27,963 nt of DNA from VGJW01 sp035286125. GTDB lineage: Bacteria; Cyanobacteriota; Sericytochromatia; S15B-MN24; VGJW01. This document shows, in pieces, positions 1 through 7,292 of the stretch. A program made the translations under genes and the position numbers. The notes beneath the pieces were generated by a model, which did not search any database, was not told the DNA's origin, and was given only the letters and a program-made list of their open reading frames with translations. The stretch is taken from positions 1 through 27,963 of the forward strand of contig JAYKIS010000030.1 of assembly GCA_035286125.1 (NCBI GenBank), read 5' to 3'. The first letter of the stretch is position 1. Every line of letters starts with the position of its first letter.

Positions 1-2813
1 GCAAGCCGTGTGTCGTCGTCGGCTTCACGGGGACGGGCGGGGCGGGCAAGAGCAGCCTGGTCGACGAGGTGGTGCGCAGGTGGCTGGAGACGCAGCCGGC
101 CCATCGTATCGCCATCCTTTCGGTCGACCCGAGCCAGCGGCGCAGCGGCGGGGCACTGCTGGGCGATCGCATCCGGATGAATGCCATTCACGATCCGCGG
201 GTCTTCATGCGCTCTCTCGCGACCCGGGAGGCGCATGTGGCCGTGTCGGCGGCGTTGCCCAGGGCCATCGATCTGCTGCGGAACACGGGCTTCGACCTCG
301 TCATCGTCGAGACGGCCGGCATCGGTCAGGCGGACAGCCGCATCACGGACCTTGTCGATGTCCCTGTCTACGTCATGACCAGCGAGTTTGGCGCGCCCTC
401 CCAGCTCGAGAAAATCGACATGCTGGCGTATGCCCGCCTCGTGGTGCTCAACAAGTGCGACAAGCGTGGCTCGGAGGATGCCCTTCGGGACGTTCGCAAG
501 CAGGTGCAGCGCCATCGCGGGGCCTTCGACCAGTCGCTCGGGCAGATGCCGGTCTACGGCACGATGGCTTCCTGGTTCGATGACGAGGGTACCTGGCAGT
601 TCTTCGAGGCCTTGCTTGCCGCGGCAGCGGAGGCTGGCCTGCCCGTCACCCCCGTGCCCCCGCGTGAGGCCGCCGGGACGGCCCGGGGTCTCCTGCCCGC
701 CTCCCGGGTGCGCTACCTCGCCGAGCTCGTCGAGACGCTTGCCGGGGATGATGCGCGTCAGGCGGCCGAAGTTGAGGCGGCGCGGCAGGCCGGGGCAGCC
801 TGGACCCTGCTGGCCGGTGCCGGCATCGAAGCGCCCCCGATGGCACAGCGGGTGCCGGTCCAACCGGACGGTCCCTATGCTGCAGGCCTTGTCGCCCACT
901 ACCACGAGGCCTTGGACCGTTTGTCCCCGGAGTCCCTCGGTCTTCTGGCCACGTGGCCGGAGACCTGCACGGCCTACGCGGCGCCCGACTTCTCGTACTC
1001 CGTTCGCGACAAGGTGCTGACCGTCCCCAATAGGACGGAGACCCTGTCGGGCCTCTCGGTTCCCCGCGTGATTCTACCCAAACATCGTGACTGGGGTGAT
1101 GTGTTGACTTGGCAGCTTCGTGAGAATGTGCCGGGTAGATATCCTTACACCGCCGGTGTCTTTCCTTTCAAGCGCGAGGGTGAAGACCCGACCCGCATGT
1201 TTGCTGGCGAGGGGACGCCGGAACGGACCAACAAGCGCTTTCATTACCTGTCATCGGGTCAGCCGGCCACACGCCTGTCGACAGCTTTCGACAGCGTGAC
1301 ACTGTACGGTGAGGACCCGGCGGTGCGGCCGGACATCCACGGCAAGATTGGCAATTCGGGTGTCTCGATCTGCACGGTCGATGACATTCGCAAGCTTTAC
1401 GCGGGGTTCGATCTCTGCGCTCCCTCGACCAGCGTTTCGATGACCATCAACGGCCCGGCGCCCATGATCCTGGCCATGTTCATGGCAGGGGCTGTTGCCC
1501 AGCAGGTCGAACGTCACCTGCTGGAGACCGAGGGGGCCGAGGCCCTCGAAGCCCGCATGCAGGCGATCCTTGCAGGGCAGGCCCGGCCGCGCTACGTGCT
1601 CGATGGCCAGGTCCGGACCGACCTGCTCGGCTTGGCGACGCTGGGAGCCGATCCTCGCGATCTGGTGGATGCGGAGGTCTACGAGCGCATTCGGTCCGCA
1701 ACGCTTCGCGCGGTGCGCGGCACGGTACAGGCCGACATCCTCAAGGAAGACCAGGCCCAGAACACCTGCATCTTCAGCACCGAATTCGCGCTGCGCATGA
1801 TGGGCGATATCCAGCAGTCCTTCATCGACCGTGAGGTGCGGAACTTCTACAGTGTCTCGATATCCGGCTACCACATCGCCGAGGCCGGGGCCAACCCCAT
1901 CACGCAACTGGCGTTCACTCTGGCCAATGGCTTCACCTACGTCGAGGCTTACCTGGCGCGGGGTATGGACATCGATGACTTCGCGCCCAACCTCAGCTTT
2001 TTCTTCTCCAACGGCCTCGATCCCGAGTACGCCGTGATTGGTCGGGTGGCCCGACGGATCTGGGCGCGGGCGATGAAGCGACGCTATGGTGCATCCTCGC
2101 GTTCCCAGATGCTCAAGTACCACATCCAGACCTCGGGACGCAGCCTGCACGCGCAGGAAATCGACTTCAACGATATCCGTACGACGTTGCAGGCCGTCTA
2201 TGCCATTCTCGACAACTGCAATTCGTTGCACACGAACGCCTACGACGAGGCCATCACCACGCCGACCGAGGCATCGGTGCGCCGGGCGATGGCCATCCAA
2301 CTGATCATCAACCGGGAACTGGGGCTGGCCAAGAACCAGAATCCCTGGCAGGGCTCGGCCTACATCGAGGCCTTGACCGACCTCGTGGAGCAGGCTGTCC
2401 TGCTGGAGTTCTCGCGGATTTCCGACAGGGGCGGCGTCCTCGGGGCGATGGAGACGATGTACCAGCGGGGAAGGATCCAGGAAGAATCCCTGCACTACGA
2501 GCATCTGAAGCATTCGGGCGAGTTGCCGATCATCGGTGTCAACACCTTCCTGAATCCCCATCCCGCCGACCCCGGGGCCATCGAGCTCATCCGGTCGACA
2601 CCCGCGGAGAAGCAGCAGCAGATCGACAATCTCGCGGCGTTCCATGCCCGGCACGCCGCCCGGTCCCCCGAGGCTCTCGCAGCCTTGACCCACACGGCCC
2701 GCTCGGGAGGCAACCTCTTCGAGGCCCTCATGGATACGGTTGCCCATTGCTCGCTGGGCCAGATCTCGTCCACGCTGTACGCTGTCGGCGGCCAGTACCG
2801 CCGTTCGATGTAG
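1..2813 (+). CDS. icmF: IcmF-type fused acyl-CoA mutase (G-protein chaperone + mutase), 5' partial
   Basis: The frame is open from base 3, so the gene begins before the window. The visible part starts in the P-loop of a MeaB-like GTPase (GTGGAGKSS, about bases 30-56), followed by ETAG and NKCD motifs. A linker and the B12-dependent mutase barrel follow, with GVFPFKREGEDPTRMFAGEG, SISGYHIAEAGA and HIQTSGRSLHAQE. This order is that of IcmF, which interconverts isobutyryl-CoA and n-butyryl-CoA (some members act on pivalyl-CoA) and carries its own G-protein for cofactor loading. The residue matching the substrate-binding Arg207 of methylmalonyl-CoA mutase is Gln (codon 1758-1760, in DILKEDQAQNT), and His244 is kept (SGYH). 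This favours a non-carboxylated substrate. IcmF also has the long insert before DILKE that is seen here. The N-terminal B12-binding domain expected in IcmF would lie upstream and cannot be seen. The TAG stop overlaps the Shine-Dalgarno of the next gene. Confidence 0.93.
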   Translation, partial: KPCVVVGFTGTGGAGKSSLVDEVVRRWLETQPAHRIAILSVDPSQRRSGGALLGDRIRMNAIHDPRVFMRSLATREAHVAVSAALPRAIDLLRNTGFDLVIVETAGIGQADSRITDLVDVPVYVMTSEFGAPSQLEKIDMLAYARLVVLNKCDKRGSEDALRDVRKQVQRHRGAFDQSLGQMPVYGTMASWFDDEGTWQFFEALLAAAAEAGLPVTPVPPREAAGTARGLLPASRVRYLAELVETLAGDDARQAAEVEAARQAGAAWTLLAGAGIEAPPMAQRVPVQPDGPYAAGLVAHYHEALDRLSPESLGLLATWPETCTAYAAPDFSYSVRDKVLTVPNRTETLSGLSVPRVILPKHRDWGDVLTWQLRENVPGRYPYTAGVFPFKREGEDPTRMFAGEGTPERTNKRFHYLSSGQPATRLSTAFDSVTLYGEDPAVRPDIHGKIGNSGVSICTVDDIRKLYAGFDLCAPSTSVSMTINGPAPMILAMFMAGAVAQQVERHLLETEGAEALEARMQAILAGQARPRYVLDGQVRTDLLGLATLGADPRDLVDAEVYERIRSATLRAVRGTVQADILKEDQAQNTCIFSTEFALRMMGDIQQSFIDREVRNFYSVSISGYHIAEAGANPITQLAFTLANGFTYVEAYLARGMDIDDFAPNLSFFFSNGLDPEYAVIGRVARRIWARAMKRRYGASSRSQMLKYHIQTSGRSLHAQEIDFNDIRTTLQAVYAILDNCNSLHTNAYDEAITTPTEASVRRAMAIQLIINRELGLAKNQNPWQGSAYIEALTDLVEQAVLLEFSRISDRGGVLGAMETMYQRGRIQEESLHYEHLKHSGELPIIGVNTFLNPHPADPGAIELIRSTPAEKQQQIDNLAAFHARHAARSPEALAALTHTARSGGNLFEALMDTVAHCSLGQISSTLYAVGGQYRRSM

Positions 2814-2822
2814 GAGGTCCCC

Positions 2823-3224
2823 GTGTCCGCGACCTTGAGGGTGCTCATCGGCAAGCCAGGCCTCGATGGCCATGACCGGGGTGCGAAGGTGGTTGCCCGG
2901 GCCCTTCGCGATGCCGGGATGGAGGTCATCTACACCGGCTTGCACCAGACTCCGGACGAGATTGTGGCGACGGCCATCCAGGAAGACGTCGCGGTGATTG
3001 GTCTCTCCCTGCTCTCGGGTGCCCACATGACGCTGGTGCCGGCCGTGCTCGCACGTCTCAAGGACCGGGATGCCGAGGACATCCAGGTCCTCGTCGGCGG
3101 AATCATCCCACCCGAGGATGCCGAGGATTTGGTTCGCCAGGGTGTCCTGGGAGTCTTCGGTCCCGGAACCCCGACGGCGCACATCGTCGAGGCGGTCCGC
3201 ACAGGCGCGACCGTCCGGTCGTGA
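2823..3224 (+). CDS. Stand-alone cobalamin-binding subunit of a B12-dependent mutase
   Basis: This 133-aa protein has a single B12-binding fold. The DxHxxG motif lies at residues 15-20 (LDGHDRG), with His17 the expected lower axial ligand to cobalt. It is followed by the conserved LSLLSGAHM segment and GGIIPPED near residues 95-102. It resembles the C-terminal/small subunit of methylmalonyl-CoA-type mutases. The start is GTG at 2823. AGGAGG at 2812-2817 overlaps the stop of the mutase gene and is spaced 5 nt from the GTG, which indicates tight coupling with the mutase. IcmF proteins usually carry their own B12 domain, so a second, free domain here is unexpected. Either the upstream protein lacks its domain, or this subunit serves another mutase. 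Confidence 0.92.
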   Translation: MSATLRVLIGKPGLDGHDRGAKVVARALRDAGMEVIYTGLHQTPDEIVATAIQEDVAVIGLSLLSGAHMTLVPAVLARLKDRDAEDIQVLVGGIIPPEDAEDLVRQGVLGVFGPGTPTAHIVEAVRTGATVRS

Positions 3225-3580
3225 AGGTCGCGGTGGCCCGCCTGCTGGGCCATCTGCCGGCCGCAGCGTCACTCAAGGACAAGCGTCGGGTGGTTCGCAG
3301 CGTCCTCGACCGATTGAGGCTCCATCACCACGTCGCGGCAGCCGAAACGGCATCCCAGGACAAGTGGCAGCGCATCGAACTGGGGCTTGCCTATGTCTCG
3401 GGCGAAGCGGCCCACGCGCGAGATGTCATGGAGGCGGCGTGCGACGGTGTGGTTCGCGAGCGTCCGGATGTCACGTGGATCATCGACGCCCTTGAGGTCA
3501 TCGACCCGTTGGCCCAGGCGCGCTATGAGGGTGCTTCCTCATGGTCTGACGTGCCGGACGCGGATGACCGTGAGGACTGA
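3221..3580 (+). CDS. DUF503 / YlxP-family protein
   Basis: This 119-aa protein matches the DUF503 (YlxP-like) family. It opens with KVAVARLLGHLPAAASLKDK, the family's hydrophobic strand followed by SLKxKRRVVRS, and has the later signature ASQDKWQRIELGLAYVS. The family is small, cytoplasmic and of unsettled function. It often sits near translation and ribosome-maturation genes, but that context is absent here. The GTG start overlaps the stop of the B12-subunit gene (GTGA), so the two are probably translated together. The C-terminal tail, after about residue 95, is Asp/Ser-rich and looks disordered. Confidence 0.88.
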   Translation: MKVAVARLLGHLPAAASLKDKRRVVRSVLDRLRLHHHVAAAETASQDKWQRIELGLAYVSGEAAHARDVMEAACDGVVRERPDVTWIIDALEVIDPLAQARYEGASSWSDVPDADDRED

Positions 3581-3858
3581 ATCGGCTCGCGCGGGCGCCA
3601 GCGACCCCTGAACCGCCGTAACGTGATGGGCCCATCCAAAGGTGGCAAGCCCCGTCGCAGCACAAGGCCCAGGAACCATCTCACCCGCTTGGGCAAGTAA
3701 GGTCGGGCCGAAAGCCAAGATCGCAGCCAGGCCTCGAGGCGGGTCTGACGCAGGGGGCCTGACGGCGTCATGCGCGCGGCCTGCCCGTGCAACCACGCGA
3801 TGAGCGCGTCGCCTTTCACGCGGCGCGGGCCGGGATCTTCGGGTGAGCGGGCAGACAT
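3523..3858 (-). CDS. Doubtful small hypothetical ORF
   Basis: A 111-codon minus-strand frame fills most of the gap between the DUF503 gene and the XRE regulator. The predicted product is Arg/Trp/Leu-rich and has an amphipathic central stretch (LEAWLRSWLSARPYLPKRV). I recognise no family. For it: it occupies an otherwise empty 300-bp gap, and its middle reads like a helical protein. Against it: there is no Shine-Dalgarno before the ATG, the start lies inside a 12-bp palindrome, and the last 58 bases overlap the DUF503 gene tail to tail. It may be non-coding regulatory DNA instead. Confidence 0.3.
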   Translation of the reverse strand: MSARSPEDPGPRRVKGDALIAWLHGQAARMTPSGPLRQTRLEAWLRSWLSARPYLPKRVRWFLGLVLRRGLPPLDGPITLRRFRGRWRPREPIQSSRSSASGTSDHEEAPS

Positions 3859-3863
3859 GTCTG
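3852..3863. promoter_or_regulatory. 12-bp perfect palindrome upstream of XRE gene
   Basis: The bases cagacatgtctg read the same on both strands. The site lies about 67 bp upstream of the likely XRE start and 24 bp before a second palindrome. It could be an operator half of a two-site autoregulatory region. It also contains the ATG of the doubtful minus-strand ORF, so the assignment is tentative. Confidence 0.3.
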
Positions 3864-3886
3864 GGTTAGGTACAAGCAGGTGTCAT

Positions 3887-3903
3887 TGTGTGGCTGCCAC
3901 ACA
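3887..3903. promoter_or_regulatory. Candidate operator: 8-bp inverted repeat with 1-bp spacer
   Basis: The sequence tgtgtggc-t-gccacaca is a perfect inverted repeat with 8-bp arms. It ends 26 bp before the ATG (3930) that I take as the XRE start. That symmetry and position suit binding of a dimeric helix-turn-helix protein, so autoregulation of the adjacent gene is the simplest reading. It could alternatively form a small RNA hairpin in the 5' leader. Confidence 0.45.
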
Positions 3904-3929
3904 TTGGAACGCTCCCATTCTTCTATGAA

Positions 3930-4340
3930 ATGGACGCCTTGTCGCCCCCGTTCGGTGAGGCCCTGCGCCGAGCGCGTCGGGAGCGGGGCTGGAGCCTGCG
4001 TGAGCTTTCGCGTCGCGCGGGTGTTTCCTTTGGCCGTCTCGCCGAAATCGAACGGGGACGCGATGCCCACACGGATCGGCCGATCGCGCCCGGCTACCAC
4101 ATCACCGTCAAGGTGGCCGCAGCCCTTGGTGAGGATCCCTTGCCGTGGCTCGCCCTCGCTGGCCACCGGCCAGGACCCGAGCTCGCGGAGGGCGAGTGGC
4201 GTCTGCTGGCGCGCCTGAGGCGCCTGCCCTTGTCGGTGCAGCAGGAGCTGGTTGCCCGGTGGGAAGCGGCGCTCGATGACTGGACCGAGCGCCGCGTGTC
4301 CCAGGAGGCGGGAGTGGTGGGGATCAGCGAGCCCAGCTGA
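3930..4340 (+). CDS. XRE-family helix-turn-helix transcriptional regulator
   Basis: This 136-aa protein has an N-terminal Cro/CI-type HTH at about residues 8-60. FGEALRRARRERGWSLRELS is followed by the recognition-helix region RRAGVSFGRLAEIERGRD, and then by an extended ITVKVAAALGEDPLPWL segment typical of XRE proteins. The C-terminal 65 residues are helical with no recognisable ligand domain. I chose ATG 3930, although the frame is open back to GTG 3888. The longer start would place the inverted repeat at 3887-3903 inside the coding sequence, and its N-terminus looks unlike an HTH protein. No strong Shine-Dalgarno is visible for either start. The last 17 bases overlap the end of the convergent carboxypeptidase gene. 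Targets are unknown; the palindromes upstream suggest autoregulation. Confidence 0.82.
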   Translation: MDALSPPFGEALRRARRERGWSLRELSRRAGVSFGRLAEIERGRDAHTDRPIAPGYHITVKVAAALGEDPLPWLALAGHRPGPELAEGEWRLLARLRRLPLSVQQELVARWEAALDDWTERRVSQEAGVVGISEPS

Positions 4341-5706
4341 TCTGAGGCACGCCAGGCTGTCCGCTCCGCGGATCGACCGCCTGCCGGATAGTGACGGATC
4401 GACCGGTGGACGTCGGCACGACGCGCTCGGCAACCCGGGCCCCTGCAGTTCCGAGGTCAGGCCCCTTGGCCACGCCGGGGTTGTCCGCAATCGCGATGGC
4501 AAGCTTGGCGATGGGCAGGTTTTCCTTCATGAACTGCGGCATCTTCTTGAACGGAGGATCAAAGCCGTCGCTCCAGCCGCCCACCTCGATGGTGAAGCCC
4601 AGCATGCCCAGCTTGCCGTAAACATAGTCGGTGTCGTCGCCGCTGGTGAAGTAGAGCTCGCTGCCCTGCTCAGGCTTGTAGCCCGAGACCTGACCCATCT
4701 TCTTGCCGATGGCGGGCAGGCGGTCGTCGGCAGGCGCCTCGTCCGAGTCGTTCCACGGCCACATGACGAGGTTGCTGAAGCTGTGCCACGTAATCAGCAT
4801 CGCATGCTTGCGGCTGGTGTAGAGCTTCTGCATGGCCTGGGTCTCGGGCTCGGAGAAGGGGCCGGGACCGCCGTAGGTCGCACCGCTGGGCCGATGGTCC
4901 GTACCGGTGGAGCCCCAGTTGCGATCGTCGTAGTTGCGGTTGAGGTCGACACCCGGGCCGTTGGGCGCCGAGCCGCTGCCGCCGTACTTGGGGTTGGCGT
5001 TCTTGCGCCAGTCCTGGCCCTTCTCGGCGCGGATGCGTCCGTCCGGGTTGACGAAGGGCGTCACCCAGATCTCGCGGTTCTCGACGGCGAAGGTGGCCTC
5101 GGCATCCTTGCCGTACTCCGTGACGAGCCACTGGGCGAGATTCATCACGATTTCGGCCGTAACGATCTCTCGGGCATGGTTCTCGCCGGTGAAAAGCAGG
5201 GAAGGCTTCTGGCTGCCATCACCCTTGCCCACCTTGAGCGAGACGATGGGGCGACCCTCGACCGACTTGCCCAGCTCGACGAGCGTGCAGCGGTCGGGGT
5301 ACCGCTGGGCGAGATCGCGCAACTCGGCCATGCCCTGGTCGTAGGTGCGGTAGCCCTTGTCGAAGCTGTTCATGCCATGGATGGTAGGCAGCTTGACCAC
5401 AGACAGGCCCCACTGGCGGACGAGGTCCCAGGCCTCTCGGTTGAGCGTGCCGCGGACTCGGCTGACCTTGCCCTCGACCTGCGCCGAGTGGACCCACAGA
5501 TCCATCCCGGCCTTGGTCAGCTGGAGCAGTTGCGGCTTCGTGGCATTGAAGAGGTCGACGGCCACCAGGCCCTCACCGGCGGCAAAGGCCTGCTGGACCT
5601 GCGCATTGCCGCTGCGCGGCGCCCAGCCCGTCTGGGACTGGGGGGCTCCGCAGGCTGAGAGGGCCAGCATCGCGGCGAGGGCAAGACCCAGGGGACGTAG
5701 GCGCAT
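4324..5706 (-). CDS. M14-family zinc carboxypeptidase, lipoprotein
   Basis: This 460-aa protein has a lipoprotein signal (Leu/Ala-rich core, lipobox LSAC, Cys19), so it is probably anchored in the envelope facing the periplasm or outside. The M14 catalytic elements are all present: HxxE in GENHAREIVTAE (His177, Glu180), GVDLNRNYDDRNWG (Arg/Asn substrate binding), the third zinc ligand His308 in TWHSFSN, and the catalytic glutamate Glu374 in FTIEVGG. An N-terminal region of about 100 residues resembles the propeptide-like domain of carboxypeptidase-A-type enzymes. It should remove C-terminal residues from peptides; the specificity cannot be read from sequence. GGAG lies about 8 nt before the ATG. 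An AT-rich 102-bp gap upstream suggests its own promoter. Confidence 0.93.
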   Translation of the reverse strand: MRLRPLGLALAAMLALSACGAPQSQTGWAPRSGNAQVQQAFAAGEGLVAVDLFNATKPQLLQLTKAGMDLWVHSAQVEGKVSRVRGTLNREAWDLVRQWGLSVVKLPTIHGMNSFDKGYRTYDQGMAELRDLAQRYPDRCTLVELGKSVEGRPIVSLKVGKGDGSQKPSLLFTGENHAREIVTAEIVMNLAQWLVTEYGKDAEATFAVENREIWVTPFVNPDGRIRAEKGQDWRKNANPKYGGSGSAPNGPGVDLNRNYDDRNWGSTGTDHRPSGATYGGPGPFSEPETQAMQKLYTSRKHAMLITWHSFSNLVMWPWNDSDEAPADDRLPAIGKKMGQVSGYKPEQGSELYFTSGDDTDYVYGKLGMLGFTIEVGGWSDGFDPPFKKMPQFMKENLPIAKLAIAIADNPGVAKGPDLGTAGARVAERVVPTSTGRSVTIRQAVDPRSGQPGVPQISWAR

Positions 5707-5808
5707 CGGGTGGTCTCCGGGAAAAAGGTATCAGGGGAGGCTGGTCCGAGCGTACAAGAATAGTTAAGACGAGGGAAAGAGGTGGATAAGGGATTTAACA
5801 AAGATTTA
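5707..5808 (-). promoter_or_regulatory. AT-rich intergenic region, probable promoter of the carboxypeptidase gene
   Basis: This 102-bp gap is clearly richer in A/T than anything nearby, for example gttaagacgagggaaagagg and ggatttaacaaagatttatc on the + strand. It sits directly before the carboxypeptidase ATG and after the stop of the upstream same-strand gene. I see no convincing consensus -35/-10 pair, so only the regional call is supported. Confidence 0.35.
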
Positions 5809-6828
5809 TCAGGTGTTGGTCTGAATGCCTCGACTTTCATCCCAGGCCCAGGTCCAGCTCATGCGCTCGGGTTGCCGCCGAACCGCCAGCCAGGTGCGGG
5901 GTACCGTGGCCGTACAACGGATGTGGTTGCCGTCGGGTGCCGAGACAGACAGGGTGGGCACCAACTGGGCCCATGTCTCCAGATCGGGCCCGCTTTCCTC
6001 TGCTGCCGGTCGCACCAGCAGCAGGGGGGCCTCGAGACGTTTCTGCAGGGAGCGCATCGCGGCGAGGAGGGGGCGGATCTCCTGTCCTGGCGGCGTATCG
6101 CCCGGCCAACGGAGCAGCAGCCCCCCGGGGCCCTCCGGCAAGGCTGCCTCGGCAGGCGCGAGGCGCGTGTGCCCGATGACCACGAGGGCCATGGGCAAGG
6201 TCTCGTCGCCGGCCACGCGCTTGCCCAGGGAATCCGCCGAGTCCCAGCCCCTGAGCGAGAGCAGTCGCAGGTTGTCGCGGACGGGCCTGTACGCCTCCGC
6301 AAGGGCCCGGGCCCTGACCAGATCGAGACCCGCCGTCGGCGCCTTGAGTCGGGCCAGCGTCCTGAGTGTCAGGTCCCGGACGCTGGCATGGTGGCTGACG
6401 AAGGTCGCACGGCGGGTCTTGGCGACGTTGATGGCCAGATGGTGCGCGATCTCGCCCGCGAACGGCCATGGGCCCTCCAGCAGGTAGCACCGGGGCCAGA
6501 GGCCACCCCACGCCCTGTCCAGTTCCGGCAGGCCGAATCGCCGGTAGTCGGGCAGCGGGGTTCCCTCCTCTTGCCCGGCCTGCTGCACCGGTACCTGTTC
6601 CCGGATGAGCACGCTGAAAGGGTCCTCGACGCGTGCCGTGAATCGGGTCCGGTCCTGGCCGAGCCGTCCGGGGGCCTGTTCTGTCGGGGGCGGAGCCGCG
6701 GCCGGCTGTGCCTCGGGATCCCGGCTGCGCCAACGGGGATCCTCGGGCTCGATGCCCAGGTTGTCGCGACGGGGCTCCAGCGACCGCCCGTATTGGGAGC
6801 CGGGCTCCTGGAGCGGATCAAGCCCCAC
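5809..6828 (-). CDS. RecA/DnaB-superfamily fold protein with degenerate nucleotide-binding site
   Basis: This is a 339-aa protein. Residues 1-90 are Pro/Gln/Arg-rich and probably disordered. Residues 98-330 follow the order of a DnaB C-terminal or RecA-like ATPase core. FGLPELDRAWGGLWPRCYLL (98-117) matches the sGxxxLDxxxGGL strand. EGPWPFAGEIAHHLAINVAK stands where the Walker A GRPxxGKT should be. SHHASVRDLTLRTLARL matches the SLEMSxxQLxxRLLA helix. ALVVIGHT (214-221) stands at the Walker B strand. The Walker A lysine and Walker B aspartate are both missing, so ATP hydrolysis is unlikely. The start is GTG, 9 bp after the preceding gene, with no clear Shine-Dalgarno; coupling is likely. The fold assignment is my alignment by eye; other RecA-superfamily members (KaiC/RadA/ImuA-like) are possible. 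Confidence 0.7.
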   Translation of the reverse strand: MGLDPLQEPGSQYGRSLEPRRDNLGIEPEDPRWRSRDPEAQPAAAPPPTEQAPGRLGQDRTRFTARVEDPFSVLIREQVPVQQAGQEEGTPLPDYRRFGLPELDRAWGGLWPRCYLLEGPWPFAGEIAHHLAINVAKTRRATFVSHHASVRDLTLRTLARLKAPTAGLDLVRARALAEAYRPVRDNLRLLSLRGWDSADSLGKRVAGDETLPMALVVIGHTRLAPAEAALPEGPGGLLLRWPGDTPPGQEIRPLLAAMRSLQKRLEAPLLLVRPAAEESGPDLETWAQLVPTLSVSAPDGNHIRCTATVPRTWLAVRRQPERMSWTWAWDESRGIQTNT

Positions 6829-6837
6829 GGTTCAGGG

Positions 6838-7221
6838 TCAAGAGCCGAGGCGGCGCTTGAGGTCCTCGAAGGAGAGACCGTCGGCTGCAAGGCCGCGCGC
6901 CACGGCATCGACAAGGCCCGCCGCGTGTCGGCCGAGACGGACGGGACGATCGAGGTTCCGCGCAAGGGCTTGCTGGATCAGGTCGGAGAGCCCGCCCGCG
7001 CCGCGCACCATGTCCCCTGCCGACCCACGCACGGGCAAGGCACGCTGCACCCGACCCAACTCCAGCCGATCGGTGGCCGGAGGGCGTCGCGTCATCCCGC
7101 CTCGCTCCGGTGCGCCGCCCGGCTTGCTCTCGGGCAGCTGCAGCTTGCCCGTGTCGGGCAGCCGGCTCGCAATCCTGGGACCGAAGGGGCCGGTGGGCCC
7201 CGCGCCTTGGATGCCGCTCAT
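6838..7221 (-). CDS. Hypothetical 127-aa protein
   Basis: I do not recognise this gene. The first 60 residues are Gly/Pro/Arg-rich and probably disordered. The second half is helical (GLSDLIQQALARNLDRPVRL, then GLVDAVARGLAADGLSFEDL) and could be a small interaction domain. A strong Shine-Dalgarno, GGGAGG, lies about 6 nt before the ATG, which supports a real gene. It ends 9 bp before the RecA/DnaB-like gene, so the two probably form a translational pair and may act together. Upstream, 71 bp separate it from the TolB-like lipoprotein gene. Confidence 0.68.
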   Translation of the reverse strand: MSGIQGAGPTGPFGPRIASRLPDTGKLQLPESKPGGAPERGGMTRRPPATDRLELGRVQRALPVRGSAGDMVRGAGGLSDLIQQALARNLDRPVRLGRHAAGLVDAVARGLAADGLSFEDLKRRLGS

Positions 7222-7292
7222 GAAACCCTCCCACGTCTAGGCTTCGGCGCCCCGGCAGTCACGCTTGCTCTGTTTAACCGACATTTCACGCG

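Noticed and set aside
1251..3272. 673-codon open frame on the minus strand across the mutase and B12-subunit genes
   Set aside because: It lies opposite two clearly recognised genes, and its translation shows no family pattern; high GC makes long antisense frames common.
4252..5658. 468-codon plus-strand frame opposite the carboxypeptidase
   Set aside because: The minus strand has all M14 catalytic motifs and a lipoprotein signal; the plus frame has none.
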